From: Thalassospira sp.
GTDB taxonomy: Bacteria; Pseudomonadota; Alphaproteobacteria; Rhodospirillales; Thalassospiraceae
NCBI RefSeq assembly: GCF_030690045.1
Contig: NZ_JAUYHK010000011.1
Span: forward strand, 186,001-250,000
Length of the DNA stretch: 64,000 nt
Reading direction: 5' to 3'
Shown: positions 30,008-40,024 of the stretch, one piece after another
Layout: the number at the start of each line of letters is the position of its first letter
Numbering within the stretch: position 1 is the stretch's first letter
Notes under the pieces: generated by a model
What the model was told of the DNA's origin: nothing
Seen by the model: only the letters and a program-made list of their open reading frames with translations
The model's database searches: none
Position numbers and translations under genes: made by a program

Positions 30008-31861
30008 TCAGCGACGGCCATCCATGACATCAAGGAAAGCCAGACCATATTGGTCAAGTTTTTTTACGCCGACGCCATTGATCGATGACATGTCATCCAG
30101 ATTGCGCGGCTTGAAACGGACCATTTCCCACAAGGTGCGATCACTGAAAATCACATAAGGCGGGACATTTTGCTGGCTGGCCAGTTCGCGGCGCAGGCTG
30201 CGCAGGCGTTCCCACAAATCGCGATCTTCTTCGGTATCGAAATTGGTGTCAAAATCCCGCAGGCGGCGGGTTGTCGTGCGTTTGCTTTCGCCCGGATCAA
30301 GGCGCATCTGCACGGTTTTTTCTCCGCGCAATACCGGACGACAAGTGTCGGTCAGATAAATCCCGCCATGTCCTTCGACATCGACCTGCAAATAATCCAT
30401 CGCCAGCAATTGTCGGAACACCGACCGCCATTGCGGTTGGGCGATATCCTTGCCGATACCATAAACCGTGGTTTTGTCATGATTGTTCTGACGGATTTTT
30501 TCGGTCTGCCGACCGGTCAGAACATCAATGATATGGGCCGGGCCAAACCGTTGCCCGGTACGATAAACCGCCGATAATGCCTTGCGTGCGGCATCGGTCG
30601 CATCCCATGTTTCGACTGGTTCCAAGCAGGTATCACAATTGCCACAGGGTTCCGGCAGGGTTTCACCAAAATAGGATAAAATCACCTGTCGGCGGCAAGT
30701 TATGGTTTCGGCAAGACCGACCAGCGCATCAAGCTTGCGCGATTCAATCCGTTTCTGGCTGTCGGGTGCATCCGATGATGACAACATGCTGCGGATCGAT
30801 ACGATGTCGGACAAATCATAATTCATCCAGGCATTGGCCGGAAGCCCGTCACGACCGGCGCGCCCGGTTTCCTGATAATAGGCTTCCATGCTTTTGGGCA
30901 AATTAAGGTGGGCGACAAAGCGCACATTGGGTTTGTCAATTCCCATGCCAAAGGCGACGGTTGCACAAATGATCAGGCCGTCTTCTTTCAAAAACCGGTC
31001 CTGATGATTTTGACGGACTTCCTGAGGTAATCCGGCATGATAGGGTAGGGCCGGGCGACCATTTTCGGTCAGCCATTGCGCGATGTCTTCGGTTTTTCGC
31101 CGCGACAGGCAATAGACAATCCCGGCATCTTCGGGATGTTCGCGATTCAGGAATGACAACAGACGTTGTTTGGCATTGCCTTTGGTTTCGATGCGATAGG
31201 TAATGTTGGGTCGGTCAAACCCGGTCAGAAAACACCTTGCCCCGGTTAAATGCAGGCTTTCGGCGATGTCCTTGCGGGTCGGGGTGTCGGCGGTTGCCGT
31301 CAGGGCAATGCGTGGCACATGCGGATAACGGGTCGGCAGTAAATCCAGACGGCGATATTCCGGACGAAAATCATGCCCCCATTGCGATACGCAATGTGCT
31401 TCGTCAATGGCAAACAGGGCTATACGGATGCGGTCCAAAAGGTTCAGGAACCGATCGGTGGCAAACCGTTCCGGTGCAACATACAAAAGATCGATATCGC
31501 CTTCGATGGCACGGATTTCAATTTCGCGGGCCGCATCGGGGGCCAGTGTCGAATTGATAAAGGCCGCCTTCACCCCCAATTGCGTCAGGGCATCAACCTG
31601 ATCCTTCATCAGGGCGATCAGGGGCGACACCACAATCGCAACACCGGGGCGGCACAGGGCCGGAATCTGGTAGCACAATGATTTGCCGCCACCGGTCGGC
31701 ATCAGTACCAATGCATCCTTTCCTGCGATCACATGATCGATGACTTCGGCCTGTTGCCCCCGGAAACTGCCATATCCAAAAACATCCCGCAAAACCGCGA
31801 TCGGCTGCGGCGGGATGAAGGATGCGGACAGATCGTCAGGATAGGGGGCGGTGTCAGGCAC
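30008..31861 (-). CDS. recQ: ATP-dependent DNA helicase RecQ
   Basis: 3'-5' helicase in recombination and fork repair. About 617 residues. Walker [19 protein letters not shown] box [14 protein letters not shown], helicase C domain with RAGRDGLPA, zinc-binding cysteines in CGNCDTC, RQC winged helix, and one HRDC domain at about 530-610. The start is uncertain: GTG at 31861 overlaps the glycosylase stop by 8 bp and gives a normal N-terminus. An ATG at 31906 would add 15 residues lying inside the upstream gene. Confidence 0.95.
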   Translation of the reverse strand: MPDTAPYPDDLSASFIPPQPIAVLRDVFGYGSFRGQQAEVIDHVIAGKDALVLMPTGGGKSLCYQIPALCRPGVAIVVSPLIALMKDQVDALTQLGVKAAFINSTLAPDAAREIEIRAIEGDIDLLYVAPERFATDRFLNLLDRIRIALFAIDEAHCVSQWGHDFRPEYRRLDLLPTRYPHVPRIALTATADTPTRKDIAESLHLTGARCFLTGFDRPNITYRIETKGNAKQRLLSFLNREHPEDAGIVYCLSRRKTEDIAQWLTENGRPALPYHAGLPQEVRQNHQDRFLKEDGLIICATVAFGMGIDKPNVRFVAHLNLPKSMEAYYQETGRAGRDGLPANAWMNYDLSDIVSIRSMLSSSDAPDSQKRIESRKLDALVGLAETITCRRQVILSYFGETLPEPCGNCDTCLEPVETWDATDAARKALSAVYRTGQRFGPAHIIDVLTGRQTEKIRQNNHDKTTVYGIGKDIAQPQWRSVFRQLLAMDYLQVDVEGHGGIYLTDTCRPVLRGEKTVQMRLDPGESKRTTTRRLRDFDTNFDTEEDRDLWERLRSLRRELASQQNVPPYVIFSDRTLWEMVRFKPRNLDDMSSINGVGVKKLDQYGLAFLDVMDGRR

Positions 31862-32504
31862 TATGTCGGTCCAGATGAGCGCGAATATCGGTAAAGACGT
31901 TTTCAAACATCTCGGTGGTCAGGCGGTTGGTCTGGGTGTTGTAACGCGAACAGTGATAGCTATCAAACAAAGTGATGCCGTTATCCATTTTGTGACGGGC
32001 CTGATGGGAAAATTTCAGGGCGGACAGCTTTTGCCCAAATGTCCGCGCCATCGCTTGATGGGCAACCTGTCCCAGACACAGAATGGCCGAAAGATTCTTC
32101 ATTGCCGCAAATTCACTGATCAGAAACGGTCGGCAGGTATTGGCTTCATCGCCGGTTGGTTTGTTTTCCGGCGGGACGCATTTAACGGCATTGGTAATGC
32201 GGCAATCAATCAGTTCCAGCCCGTCATCGGGCCGCTTGGCATAGGTGCCACGCGCAAATCCGAATTTTTTCAAAGTGCTGTATAAAAGATCACCGGCATA
32301 ATCGCCAGTAAAGGGGCGACCTGTGGCATTGGCGCCTTTCAGCCCCGGCGCAAGACCGACGATCAGCAAACGGGCATTCAATGGCCCAAAGGGCGACACG
32401 GGCCCGTTATGAAAATGGGGAAATTTTACCTGGTTGTTCTGGCGAAATTCCACAAGGCGCGGGCAGAGCGGGCAATCGGCTGCCGGTTGTAAAAAGTCGG
32501 TCAT
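31854..32504 (-). CDS. Uracil-DNA glycosylase, family 5 (UdgB-type)
   Basis: 216 residues. Iron-sulfur cysteines in CPLCPRL near residue 11-14 and further Cys at [14 protein letters not shown] and EANTCRPF. Catalytic region [27 protein letters not shown] (about 50-76). GLAPG in place of GEAPG, and the GANATGR run, point to the UdgB/family 5 branch, which also removes hypoxanthine. The ATG at 32504 (MTDFLQPA) is preferred over a longer ATG at 32609, which would overlap the NYN gene. Sits between a NYN protein and recQ on the same strand. Confidence 0.88.
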   Translation of the reverse strand: MTDFLQPAADCPLCPRLVEFRQNNQVKFPHFHNGPVSPFGPLNARLLIVGLAPGLKGANATGRPFTGDYAGDLLYSTLKKFGFARGTYAKRPDDGLELIDCRITNAVKCVPPENKPTGDEANTCRPFLISEFAAMKNLSAILCLGQVAHQAMARTFGQKLSALKFSHQARHKMDNGITLFDSYHCSRYNTQTNRLTTEMFENVFTDIRAHLDRHSA

Positions 32505-32544
32505 GGCGGGTCTGACTGTTTTTAAGGATTTGTGGGCGCGATGA

Positions 32545-33153
32545 TTATTCGAAATCGACATCATCAAGTTCGGGGTGGGCAGGATGGCCCGAAAAATCAG
32601 GATGGTCATCGTCGCGGCGTTGTTGCGCCTTGCGGGCGATGGTGCCTTCCAGTTCGGTCAGTTCGATGAAATTATCGGCCTGACGGCGCAACTCATCGGC
32701 AACCATCGGCGGATTTGATTTGACGGTAGACACTACGGTCACCCGAACACCCTTGCGCTGAACCGCATCCACCAGTCGACGGAAATCGCCATCGCCAGAG
32801 AAAATAACAACATGATCAAGATGTTGTGCCATTTCCATCACGTCGATGGCCAGTTCGATATCCATGTTGCCTTTGATCTTGCGACGGCCGGCGGCATCGG
32901 TGAATTCCTTGGTCGGTTTGGTGACCATGGTATAACCGTTGTAATCAAGCCAATCGACCAGCGGACGGATCGGGGAATATTCCTGATCCTCGATCAGGGC
33001 GGTGTAATAAAAGGCGCGAATAAGCTGACCTTTTTGCGCAAAAAGTTCCAGCAAGCGCTTGTAATCAATGTCAAAACCCAATGCACGGGCTGCGGCATAA
33101 AGGTTGGAGCCGTCAATAAACAACCCGATCCGTTCTTGCGGATAGAAGATCAT
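32545..33153 (-). CDS. NYN domain-containing protein (LabA/DUF88 family)
   Basis: 202 residues. PIN-like NYN nuclease fold: IGLFIDGSNLY near the N-terminus, KGNMDIELAIDVM (about 95-107), VVIFSGDGDFRRLV (about 115-128) and GVRVTVVST. The four acidic residues expected for metal-dependent RNA cleavage are visible. The C-terminal 30 residues are acidic and low-complexity. Cellular role unknown; related to LabA and VapC-like ribonucleases, no antitoxin beside it. Divergent from folK. Confidence 0.88.
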   Translation of the reverse strand: MIFYPQERIGLFIDGSNLYAAARALGFDIDYKRLLELFAQKGQLIRAFYYTALIEDQEYSPIRPLVDWLDYNGYTMVTKPTKEFTDAAGRRKIKGNMDIELAIDVMEMAQHLDHVVIFSGDGDFRRLVDAVQRKGVRVTVVSTVKSNPPMVADELRRQADNFIELTELEGTIARKAQQRRDDDHPDFSGHPAHPELDDVDFE

Positions 33154-33332
33154 TGGAAAATTCCTTAAACAACGTTTTTAAAATAAACTATCGATAATCA
33201 GATCAACGGTTCCGTTTGTACCCCGCCATCGGTGACAAGGAAAGGCCGAAAATATCGTGGACAGGGGTATCTGCTCCCTTACATAGTGCGTTTTTCCAAA
33301 TGGTCTATACGGTGTAAAAAGGATTTCGACCT

Positions 33333-33872
33333 GTGCAAAAATATCAGCCTGGCCTGATGAATGATCCGGCTGCCGTGATCCTGATTGCGATGGGAGCCAA
33401 TTTGCCGACGGTACAATATGGCGCCCCCGATGCGACCTTGCGTGCAGCATTGGCGCGGTTGGCCAATGGCGGGGATATTGTTATTGCCGATATATCCCCC
33501 TTTTATGAAACGGCCCCGGTGCCGGTGTCCGATCAGCCTTGGTATGTCAATGGTGTGGCGCGGATCGAAACGCACCTGCCGCCTGCAGGAGTTCTGGCGC
33601 GACTGCACGACGTTGAAGCCGAATTTGGCCGTACCCGCCGGGAACGCAATGAGGCGCGGGTGCTTGACCTGGATCTGATTGCCTATCGGCAGGAGGTCAT
33701 TGCGACACCGGGCGGCATGCATGTTCCCCATCCGCGCATGGCGGACCGGGCCTTTGTGTTGTTGCCATTGCGCGATGTTGCCCCGGATTGGATCCATCCG
33801 GTCAGTGGCCGTCATATTGATGATTTGATTGCAGATTTGCCCGGCGAACAGGAAATCCGGTGCAAGCCTTGA
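33333..33872 (+). CDS. folK: 2-amino-4-hydroxy-6-hydroxymethyldihydropteridine pyrophosphokinase
   Basis: Folate pathway kinase. 179 residues: IAMGANLP, FYETAPV, WYVNGVARIET, ARLHDVEAEFGRTRR and the signature RVLDLDLIAY, then HVPHPRMADRAFVLLPL. Starts with GTG at 33333 in-frame. A second in-frame ATG at 33357 (MNDPAAVILIAMGANL) is also plausible. Stands alone, without folB or folP. Confidence 0.94.
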   Translation: MQKYQPGLMNDPAAVILIAMGANLPTVQYGAPDATLRAALARLANGGDIVIADISPFYETAPVPVSDQPWYVNGVARIETHLPPAGVLARLHDVEAEFGRTRRERNEARVLDLDLIAYRQEVIATPGGMHVPHPRMADRAFVLLPLRDVAPDWIHPVSGRHIDDLIADLPGEQEIRCKP

Positions 33873-33914
33873 AAAAGGTCTGCAAATAACACGTAAAATG
33901 GCTGTTCTTCGCTG

Positions 33915-33943
33915 TTGCAACAATGTTAAAGCGGCGCTATAAC
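33915..33943 (+). promoter_or_regulatory. Likely sigma-70-type promoter of rpoZ
   Basis: TTGCAA (33915-33920), exactly 17 bp, TATAAC (33938-33943). Puts the transcript start near 33950, about 36 nt before the rpoZ ATG. The best-looking promoter in the window. Confidence 0.6.
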
Positions 33944-33985
33944 ATCCGGTCTGGATACACCCAAAAAGATTTTCTGGAGAAGTTA

Positions 33986-34324
33986 ATGGCCCGCGTAACC
34001 GTCGAAGATTGCGTCGATAAGATTCCGAACCGATTTGAGCTTGTCATGCTGGCAGCTCAGCGTGCGCGCAACATTTCGGCCGGTGCCGAACTGACCATTG
34101 ATCGCGACAATGACAAGAACCCGGTCGTGGCGCTGCGCGAAATTGCCGAAGAAACCGTTAATTTCGACGATTTGCGCAATGGCATGGTTTCTGGTCTGCA
34201 ACGCCATGTCGAAAGCGAAGAACCCGAAGATATCGAAGACGAATTTGGTCCGAAACTGACGGTGGATATTGCCGAAGACATGCCGGTGATCGCGACAGCG
34301 GGCGCAGACGAAGACGACGAATAA
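33986..34324 (+). CDS. rpoZ: DNA-directed RNA polymerase omega subunit
   Basis: 112 residues. [20 protein letters not shown], then [12 protein letters not shown] and [14 protein letters not shown], the omega core (1-65), followed by an acidic C-terminal extension common in alphaproteobacteria. The ATG at 33986 has GGAGAAG 6 nt upstream; the longer in-frame ATG at 33923 lies inside the promoter and is rejected. Followed by a terminator, then the (p)ppGpp enzyme whose product binds at omega in proteobacteria. Confidence 0.96.
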   Translation: MARVTVEDCVDKIPNRFELVMLAAQRARNISAGAELTIDRDNDKNPVVALREIAEETVNFDDLRNGMVSGLQRHVESEEPEDIEDEFGPKLTVDIAEDMPVIATAGADEDDE

Positions 34325-34361
34325 GCTGCGATCCGACCGCGTTTCAAAACCGATATGAATT

Positions 34362-34398
34362 AAAAAAGCCGCGGTATTTCTCTTCCGTGGCTTTTTTT
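34362..34398 (+). terminator. Terminator after rpoZ
   Basis: AAAAAAGCCGCGG and CCGTGGCTTTTTTTT arms around a 9-nt loop. Strong T tract. It separates rpoZ from the rsh gene. Confidence 0.85.
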
Positions 34399-34468
34399 TG
34401 TCTGCATACTATGTTCAGAGAAGACGCAAAAATGCGTCCCTGCGATGAGAGAGTGGAGCTGCCCCTGA

Positions 34469-36607
34469 ATGATGCGTCAATATGAACTCGTTGAAAGGGT
34501 CAAAGCATATGACCCCGATGCGTGTGAAACCACACTGAACCGGGCATATGTGTATGCAACCCAAAAACATGGTTCGCAGAAACGCGCATCAGGCGATCCG
34601 TATTTTTCGCATCCGATTGAAGTCGCAGGCATTCTGACCCATTACAAGCTGGATTGTGATACCATCATCACGGCCCTTTTGCATGACACTATCGAAGATA
34701 CCGACGCCACCCCGGAAGAAATCATCAAATTATTCGGGGCCAATATTTTCAAGCTGGTGGATGGCGTTACCAAGCTGACGCAGATCGAACTGAAATCCGC
34801 CGATTCAAAACAGGCGGAAAATTTCCGTAAACTGCTTTTGGCGATGTCCGAAGATATCCGGGTGTTGCTGGTCAAGCTGGCGGACCGTCTGCATAATATG
34901 CGGACGTTGCATTATATTTTGAAACCGGAAAAACGGGTTCGGATTGCGGCTGAAACCCTTGAAATCTATGCGCCATTGGCCGAACGCATCGGCATGCACG
35001 ATATCAAGGAAGAACTCGAAGATCTGGCGTTCGAGCATCTTAATCCCGAAGCGCGCGGATCGATCATGGCGCGCCTCGAATTCTTGCGGCTTAAAGATGA
35101 CAATGTGGTTGACCGTATTGTCAGCCAGCTTGACAAGTCGATTAATGGCGAAGGCTTGAACGCCAGAATTTATGGCCGGGAAAAACGGCCCTATTCGATT
35201 TGGCAAAAGATGCAGCGCAAGAACATCACCTTTGGTGAATTGTCTGACATCATGGCGTTTCGGGTGCTGGTCGATACCATGCCGCAATGCTACGAAGTGC
35301 TGGGATATCTGCATGCGGGTTACAAGGTGGTGCCGGGCCGGTTCAAGGATTATATCTCGACACCGAAACCCAACGGATACCGGTCGATCCACACCACGGT
35401 GATCGGCCCGGAAAACCATCGGATCGAGGTCCAGATCCGCACCCGCGAGATGCACGAAGTCAACGAGAACGGGGTTGCGGCCCACTGGTCCTACAAGCAG
35501 GGCAGTGCCTTGCAAAAAGAAGGCACACAATATCGTTGGTTGCGTGATCTTCTGGATATTCTGGAACATGCCTCGGAACCGGAAGAATTTCTGGAACATA
35601 CCAAACTGGCTATGTTTCAGGATCAGGTTTTCTGTTTCTCTCCCAAGGGTGATGTGATTGCCCTGCCGGCACATGCCACACCGGTCGATTTCGCCTATAT
35701 GATCCACACCCATATCGGAGATACCTGTGTCGGGGCCAAGGTCAATGGCGCAATGGTGCCGTTGCGCACCCAGTTAAATAACGGCGATCAGGTCGAAATC
35801 GTCACGTCAAAGGCGCAAACCCCCAATCCGACATGGGAACGCTTTGTAATGACGGGCAAGGCGCGGGCCCGGATCCGGCGCTTTATCCGTCAGCAGCAGG
35901 AAAAACAGTATAAAGATCTGGGCAAGGCGATCTTGCAAAAGGCTTTCCGGCAGGAAGGATATGAATATTCCGAAAAGGCGATCGATGGCGTTCTGAAAAT
36001 TTTCAAGATGCCGTCGGTTGATTCCCTTTTGGCGGCAGTCGGTTCGGGTAATCATACTGGGCGTGAAATTGTTCATGCGGTTTTCCCCGGCACCAAGGAT
36101 GCGGAAACAGCGCGCAAGATTGTACCGCTGGAACGCGCCCGCAATCGCAAGCGGGACCATGCTATCCCGATCAAGGGGCTGATCCCCGGTATGGCCGTGC
36201 ATTATGCCGGATGTTGTCACCCGTTGCCGGGGGACCGCATCGTTGGCATCGTCACCACCGGCAAGGGGGTGACGATCCACACCATTGATTGCGATACGCT
36301 GGAAACCTTTGCCGATCAGCCGGAACGCTGGCTGGATGTGGGATGGGACAATGAGGGTGAACCGGAACATTTCGTCGGGCGGCTGGGCCTGACGGTGGCC
36401 CATGAAAAAGGGGCATTGAGCACAATTACCAGTGTGATTGCCAAGAATCTGGGGAACATCACCAATCTGCGTTTCACCAACCGCACCCAGGACTTTTTTG
36501 AAATGTTGATTGATATTGACGTGGTTGATGTGCGGCATCTGACCAACATCATTGCCGCCTTGCGGGCGACACCGGTGGTCAATACGGTCGAGCGGGCGCG
36601 GGGATGA
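34469..36607 (+). CDS. Bifunctional (p)ppGpp synthetase/hydrolase, RelA/SpoT family (Rsh)
   Basis: Sole-type long RSH of alphaproteobacteria, 712 residues. HD hydrolase domain with intact SHPIEV and His72-Asp73 / Glu76-Asp77 in LLHDTIEDTD, so hydrolysis is expected. Synthetase domain about 225-340 with RPYSIWQKMQRK, MAFRVLVD and STPKPNGYRSIHT. TGS domain about 385-445 (VFCFSPKGDVIALP), zinc-finger/helical region with CCHPLPGD, and C-terminal ACT (about 635-710). Two adjacent ATGs serve as possible starts. Confidence 0.96.
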   Translation: MMRQYELVERVKAYDPDACETTLNRAYVYATQKHGSQKRASGDPYFSHPIEVAGILTHYKLDCDTIITALLHDTIEDTDATPEEIIKLFGANIFKLVDGVTKLTQIELKSADSKQAENFRKLLLAMSEDIRVLLVKLADRLHNMRTLHYILKPEKRVRIAAETLEIYAPLAERIGMHDIKEELEDLAFEHLNPEARGSIMARLEFLRLKDDNVVDRIVSQLDKSINGEGLNARIYGREKRPYSIWQKMQRKNITFGELSDIMAFRVLVDTMPQCYEVLGYLHAGYKVVPGRFKDYISTPKPNGYRSIHTTVIGPENHRIEVQIRTREMHEVNENGVAAHWSYKQGSALQKEGTQYRWLRDLLDILEHASEPEEFLEHTKLAMFQDQVFCFSPKGDVIALPAHATPVDFAYMIHTHIGDTCVGAKVNGAMVPLRTQLNNGDQVEIVTSKAQTPNPTWERFVMTGKARARIRRFIRQQQEKQYKDLGKAILQKAFRQEGYEYSEKAIDGVLKIFKMPSVDSLLAAVGSGNHTGREIVHAVFPGTKDAETARKIVPLERARNRKRDHAIPIKGLIPGMAVHYAGCCHPLPGDRIVGIVTTGKGVTIHTIDCDTLETFADQPERWLDVGWDNEGEPEHFVGRLGLTVAHEKGALSTITSVIAKNLGNITNLRFTNRTQDFFEMLIDIDVVDVRHLTNIIAALRATPVVNTVERARG

Positions 36608-36721
36608 TTGGTAATTAGATGTAACAGGCGCTATTTCCTTGCCAACCGGGTTTTCTGCCCTTACCCATAAGGCCCGGATTGTCGCCGGTTTCACCCGTTT
36701 TGCCAGCAGTTTGACGTTCTT

Positions 36722-37420
36722 ATGTTTCAGCGCCGAATAAAACCGACATCACTGCAACGTTTGCGCAATGTCCTTTGGCCCCGTGGTGGCTGGCGGCGGT
36801 CATCACGGTATTTTGCACACCGAGTCGCACGATTGCCCGGATCGCCCTATAGCATTGCTGCCGGGTTTGCCGTTGGGGCGGCGGTATCATTTACACCGTT
36901 TATCGGTTTTCATTTTGTCCTGTCTATTCTGCTAAGCTTTCTTTTGCGGGGCAATATGGTCGCCGCGCTTTTGGGGACAGTGGTTGGTAACCCGTGGACG
37001 TTTCCGTTCATCTGGTTGTGGCTTTATCATTCCGGACTGTGGATTTTGGGGATCAATCCGGCGACGGTGGCAATTGATTTCAATATGGCGGTCCTGTGGG
37101 ATTTCATCGTGCTGGGATTGAACTATGTCGGGGGTGGCCTGATTTTTGGGCATTGGGACGATGTGGATCACACCCAGCTTGGTATTCTGTGGGATGGTAT
37201 CGTGCATATCATCTGGCCGATGGTGATCGGCTGCATTCCGACGATGCTGGTGGTTTGGGCCTTGTTTTATTTCCCGGTATACCGGGCCGTTGTGATTTAT
37301 CGCCATAACCGTATTTTGCGCAGAATGAAGGTCCATGAAAGACGGGGGTTCAAACCGATGCTTGAAGCGGCGAAACTAAAAATCAGCCATGCCAGACAGG
37401 AACGAGACGACGAGAAATGA
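36722..37420 (+). CDS. DUF2062 domain-containing membrane protein
   Basis: 232 residues. N-terminal basic region, then the DUF2062 motif AGFAVGAAVSFTPFIGFHFVL (about 42-62) and GNPWTFPFIW, with about three to four membrane segments up to residue 195, and a basic C-terminal tail. Function unknown. Overlaps pdxJ by 4 bp and is regularly found in this rsh-pdxJ-acpS position in alphaproteobacteria. Confidence 0.88.
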   Translation: MFQRRIKPTSLQRLRNVLWPRGGWRRSSRYFAHRVARLPGSPYSIAAGFAVGAAVSFTPFIGFHFVLSILLSFLLRGNMVAALLGTVVGNPWTFPFIWLWLYHSGLWILGINPATVAIDFNMAVLWDFIVLGLNYVGGGLIFGHWDDVDHTQLGILWDGIVHIIWPMVIGCIPTMLVVWALFYFPVYRAVVIYRHNRILRRMKVHERRGFKPMLEAAKLKISHARQERDDEK

Positions 37421-38166
37421 CATCAAAATTGCGGTTGGGCGTGAATATTGATCATGTGGCGACAATCCGGAATGCGCGGGGCGGCCCACACCCCGATCCG
37501 GTGCGCGCCGCCCGGATGGCGGCCCGTGCCGGGGCAGACGGGATTACCGCCCATCTGCGTGAGGATCGTCGGCATATTTCCGATCCGGATATTGCGCGGC
37601 TACGTGCAGAAATCGACCTGCCGCTGAATTTTGAAATGGCGGCGACCGATGAAATGTTGTCCATCGCCCTGAAATCCAAGCCGCATGCCGCCTGCATCGT
37701 GCCCGAAAAACGCGAGGAACGCACGACCGAGGGTGGACTTGATGTTGTCGGCGGGCATAATCATTTGAAACGGTTCGTGCATGAACTGGGCAATGCCGGA
37801 ATCCGGGTTTCACTGTTTATCGAGGCGTCAAAGGAACAGCTGGATGCTGCCGTTCATCTGGGCGCGCCAGTGGTTGAAATTCATACCGGGGCCTATTGCG
37901 ATGCCACCGCAGGTGTGCTGCGCGATCATGAACTGGCGCGGATTGCCGACGCCGTGACCTATGGCCGCAGCATCGGTCTGGAAATGCATGCCGGGCATGG
38001 TTTAAGTTTTGAAACCGTTAGCCCGGTGGCGGCGATGGTCGAGATTTCCGAACTCAATATCGGGCATTTCCTGATTGGCGAGGCGATTTTCACCGGACTG
38101 GAAAACAGCATTGCAGAAATGCGGCGTTTGATGGATATGGCCCGCCAAAAGGACAGCGAGAATTAA
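37417..38166 (+). CDS. pdxJ: Pyridoxine 5'-phosphate synthase
   Basis: Closes the pyridoxine ring from 1-deoxyxylulose 5-phosphate and 3-amino-2-oxopropyl phosphate. 249 residues. [17 protein letters not shown] (about 7-23), [14 protein letters not shown] (about 43-56), [28 protein letters not shown] and [10 protein letters not shown] are all in order. Starts inside the DUF2062 stop (ATGA) and ends at TAATG shared with acpS. Confidence 0.97.
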   Translation: MTSKLRLGVNIDHVATIRNARGGPHPDPVRAARMAARAGADGITAHLREDRRHISDPDIARLRAEIDLPLNFEMAATDEMLSIALKSKPHAACIVPEKREERTTEGGLDVVGGHNHLKRFVHELGNAGIRVSLFIEASKEQLDAAVHLGAPVVEIHTGAYCDATAGVLRDHELARIADAVTYGRSIGLEMHAGHGLSFETVSPVAAMVEISELNIGHFLIGEAIFTGLENSIAEMRRLMDMARQKDSEN

Positions 38167-38561
38167 TGATTATTGGCATCGGGACGGATTTATGTGATAT
38201 CCGGCGCATTGAATCAGCGCTTGAGCGGTTTGGCGACCGGTTTCTGAAACGCGTTTTCACCGTAACGGAAATCACCCGCGCCCAAAGACGACCGCATCGC
38301 ATGGCTTCGTCGCTGGCGATGTCATTTGCGGCGAAAGAAGCCTGTTCCAAGGCATTGGGGACCGGGTTTCGGCGCGGTGTCCATCATAATACGATGGGCG
38401 TTGTCCATCAGCCCAGCGGCAAACCGGATATGGTTTTGACGGACGGGGCACTGATACGGTTGACGGAACTGACGCCGGATGGAAAAAGTGCATCGGTCCA
38501 TGTCAGTTTGACCGATGAATATCCGATGGCCAATGCTGTCGTCGTGATTTCGGCAGATTGA
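38166..38561 (+). CDS. acpS: Holo-[acyl-carrier-protein] synthase
   Basis: Transfers 4'-phosphopantetheine from CoA to acyl carrier protein. 131 residues. Magnesium ligands Asp8 in GIGTDLCDI and Glu in [14 protein letters not shown] (about 58), with the usual KRVFT. Its ATG overlaps the pdxJ stop by 1 nt. Confidence 0.96.
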   Translation: MIIGIGTDLCDIRRIESALERFGDRFLKRVFTVTEITRAQRRPHRMASSLAMSFAAKEACSKALGTGFRRGVHHNTMGVVHQPSGKPDMVLTDGALIRLTELTPDGKSASVHVSLTDEYPMANAVVVISAD

Positions 38562-38594
38562 ACTTTTTGAACGATAATTTGGTTTGTATCCTGA

Positions 38595-39341
38595 ATGGAA
38601 AAGATTGTGCAGAAGAAGAAAACCGGCGGTTTCATCGATACATTCAAGACCGTTTTCTGGGCAGTCGTCATTGCGTTGTTTGTACGCACATTTGCCTATG
38701 AACCCTTTAATATCCCGTCCGGGTCGATGATCCCGTCCTTGCTGGTCGGCGATTATCTGTTTGTGTCGAAATTTTCCTATGGATATTCCAAACACAGCCT
38801 GCCGTTCAGCTTGCCGCTGATCCCGAACCGGATTCTGACCACGGAACCCAAACAGGGCGATGTGGTGGTATTCAAATTGCCGTCCGATCCGTCACAGGAT
38901 TATATCAAGCGTGTCATTGGTCTGCCCGGCGATACGGTGCAGGTGATAGAAGGACGTTTGCATATCAATGGAGTTGTCGCGCCACGTGAACGGATCGGGG
39001 ATTATATTCTGACCGATGGCACCGGGCAGGCGATTGCTGTTCCGCAATATATGGAAATCCTGCCGAACGGGACCATGCACCCGATTTTGGAAATTTTTGG
39101 CGATCAGGGACCCAGTGATAATACCGATCCGTTTACCGTTCCCGCAGACCATTATTTCATGATGGGCGACAATCGCGACAATTCTGCCGACAGTCGCGCC
39201 TTTTCGCCGCGCTTCCGGTTTGTGCCGCTTGAAAATCTGGTCGGGCGTGCCGAATTCCTGTTTTATTCAAAAGACAGCAGTCAACCGATTTATGATTTCA
39301 GCAGCATTCGCTTTGAGCGTCTGTTCAAAGGGGTCAACTGA
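38595..39341 (+). CDS. lepB: Signal peptidase I
   Basis: Removes Sec signal peptides at the periplasmic face of the inner membrane. 248 residues, a single N-terminal membrane helix (about 18-34), catalytic Ser44 in PSGSMIPSLL and the general-base Lys in DYIKRVIGLPGD (about 105). Box E GDNRDNSADSR near residue 193 is intact. Overlaps rnc by 1 nt. Confidence 0.96.
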   Translation: MEKIVQKKKTGGFIDTFKTVFWAVVIALFVRTFAYEPFNIPSGSMIPSLLVGDYLFVSKFSYGYSKHSLPFSLPLIPNRILTTEPKQGDVVVFKLPSDPSQDYIKRVIGLPGDTVQVIEGRLHINGVVAPRERIGDYILTDGTGQAIAVPQYMEILPNGTMHPILEIFGDQGPSDNTDPFTVPADHYFMMGDNRDNSADSRAFSPRFRFVPLENLVGRAEFLFYSKDSSQPIYDFSSIRFERLFKGVN

Positions 39342-40024
39342 TGGCCGGAAATGAGCCTTCCGTTTTGCCGCTTGGATATGACTTTGCCCAGCCCGACTTG
39401 CTGCGGATTGCCCTGACGCATCGCAGTGCGGCCAAAGGCAAGGATACGTTGAGCGGCGGCAATGAACGGTTGGAATTTCTGGGTGATCGGGTGTTGGGCC
39501 TTGTTGTCGCCGAAATTCTGTATCGCCGGTTTGGTCGGGAACGCGAAGGGGCGATGGCCAAACGGTTTGTTGCTTTGGTACGGCGCGAAACGCTGGCGCG
39601 GATTGCCGTGCAGATCGGACTTGGCGATCATATCCAGATGGCCAAAGGCGAACGGGCATCGGGTGCAGATGCCAACCCGGCGATTTTATCCGATTGCATG
39701 GAAGCGGTGATTGCCGCACTCTATCTGGATGGCGGGTTGGAACCGGCACGCCAGTTTATTGAACGATTATGGTTGCCTTTGCTGGACGAAGACCCAAAAC
39801 CGCCGCAAGACGCCAAGACGCGCTTGCAGGAATGGTTACAGGGACAGGGCAAGGCCTTGCCGCAATATGAAATGGTGGGCCGTGAAGGCCCGGCCCATGC
39901 CCCGGTTTTTACCATCGAACTAACGACCAGCGATGGCATTCAGGTCCGGGCCGAGGGTAAATCAAAACGTGAAGCCGAACAAATCGCTGCACAATTAATG
40001 TTGGATAAGTCAAATAATGAATGA
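39341..40024 (+). CDS. rnc: Ribonuclease III
   Basis: Double-stranded RNA endonuclease for rRNA and mRNA processing. 227 residues. RNase III signature NERLEFLGDRVLGLVVAE at 41-58, downstream ADANPAILSDCMEAVIAALYLDGG with the acidic metal ligands, and a C-terminal dsRNA-binding domain (about 155-222, DAKTRLQEWLQGQGKALPQY). Overlaps era by 8 bp; the rnc-era-recO order is conserved across proteobacteria. Confidence 0.97.
   Translation: MAGNEPSVLPLGYDFAQPDLLRIALTHRSAAKGKDTLSGGNERLEFLGDRVLGLVVAEILYRRFGREREGAMAKRFVALVRRETLARIAVQIGLGDHIQMAKGERASGADANPAILSDCMEAVIAALYLDGGLEPARQFIERLWLPLLDEDPKPPQDAKTRLQEWLQGQGKALPQYEMVGREGPAHAPVFTIELTTSDGIQVRAEGKSKREAEQIAAQLMLDKSNNE

Noticed and set aside
32545-33153. 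NYN protein as a toxin of a toxin-antitoxin pair
   Set aside because: No small antitoxin-like gene on either side; neighbours are DNA repair genes and folK.
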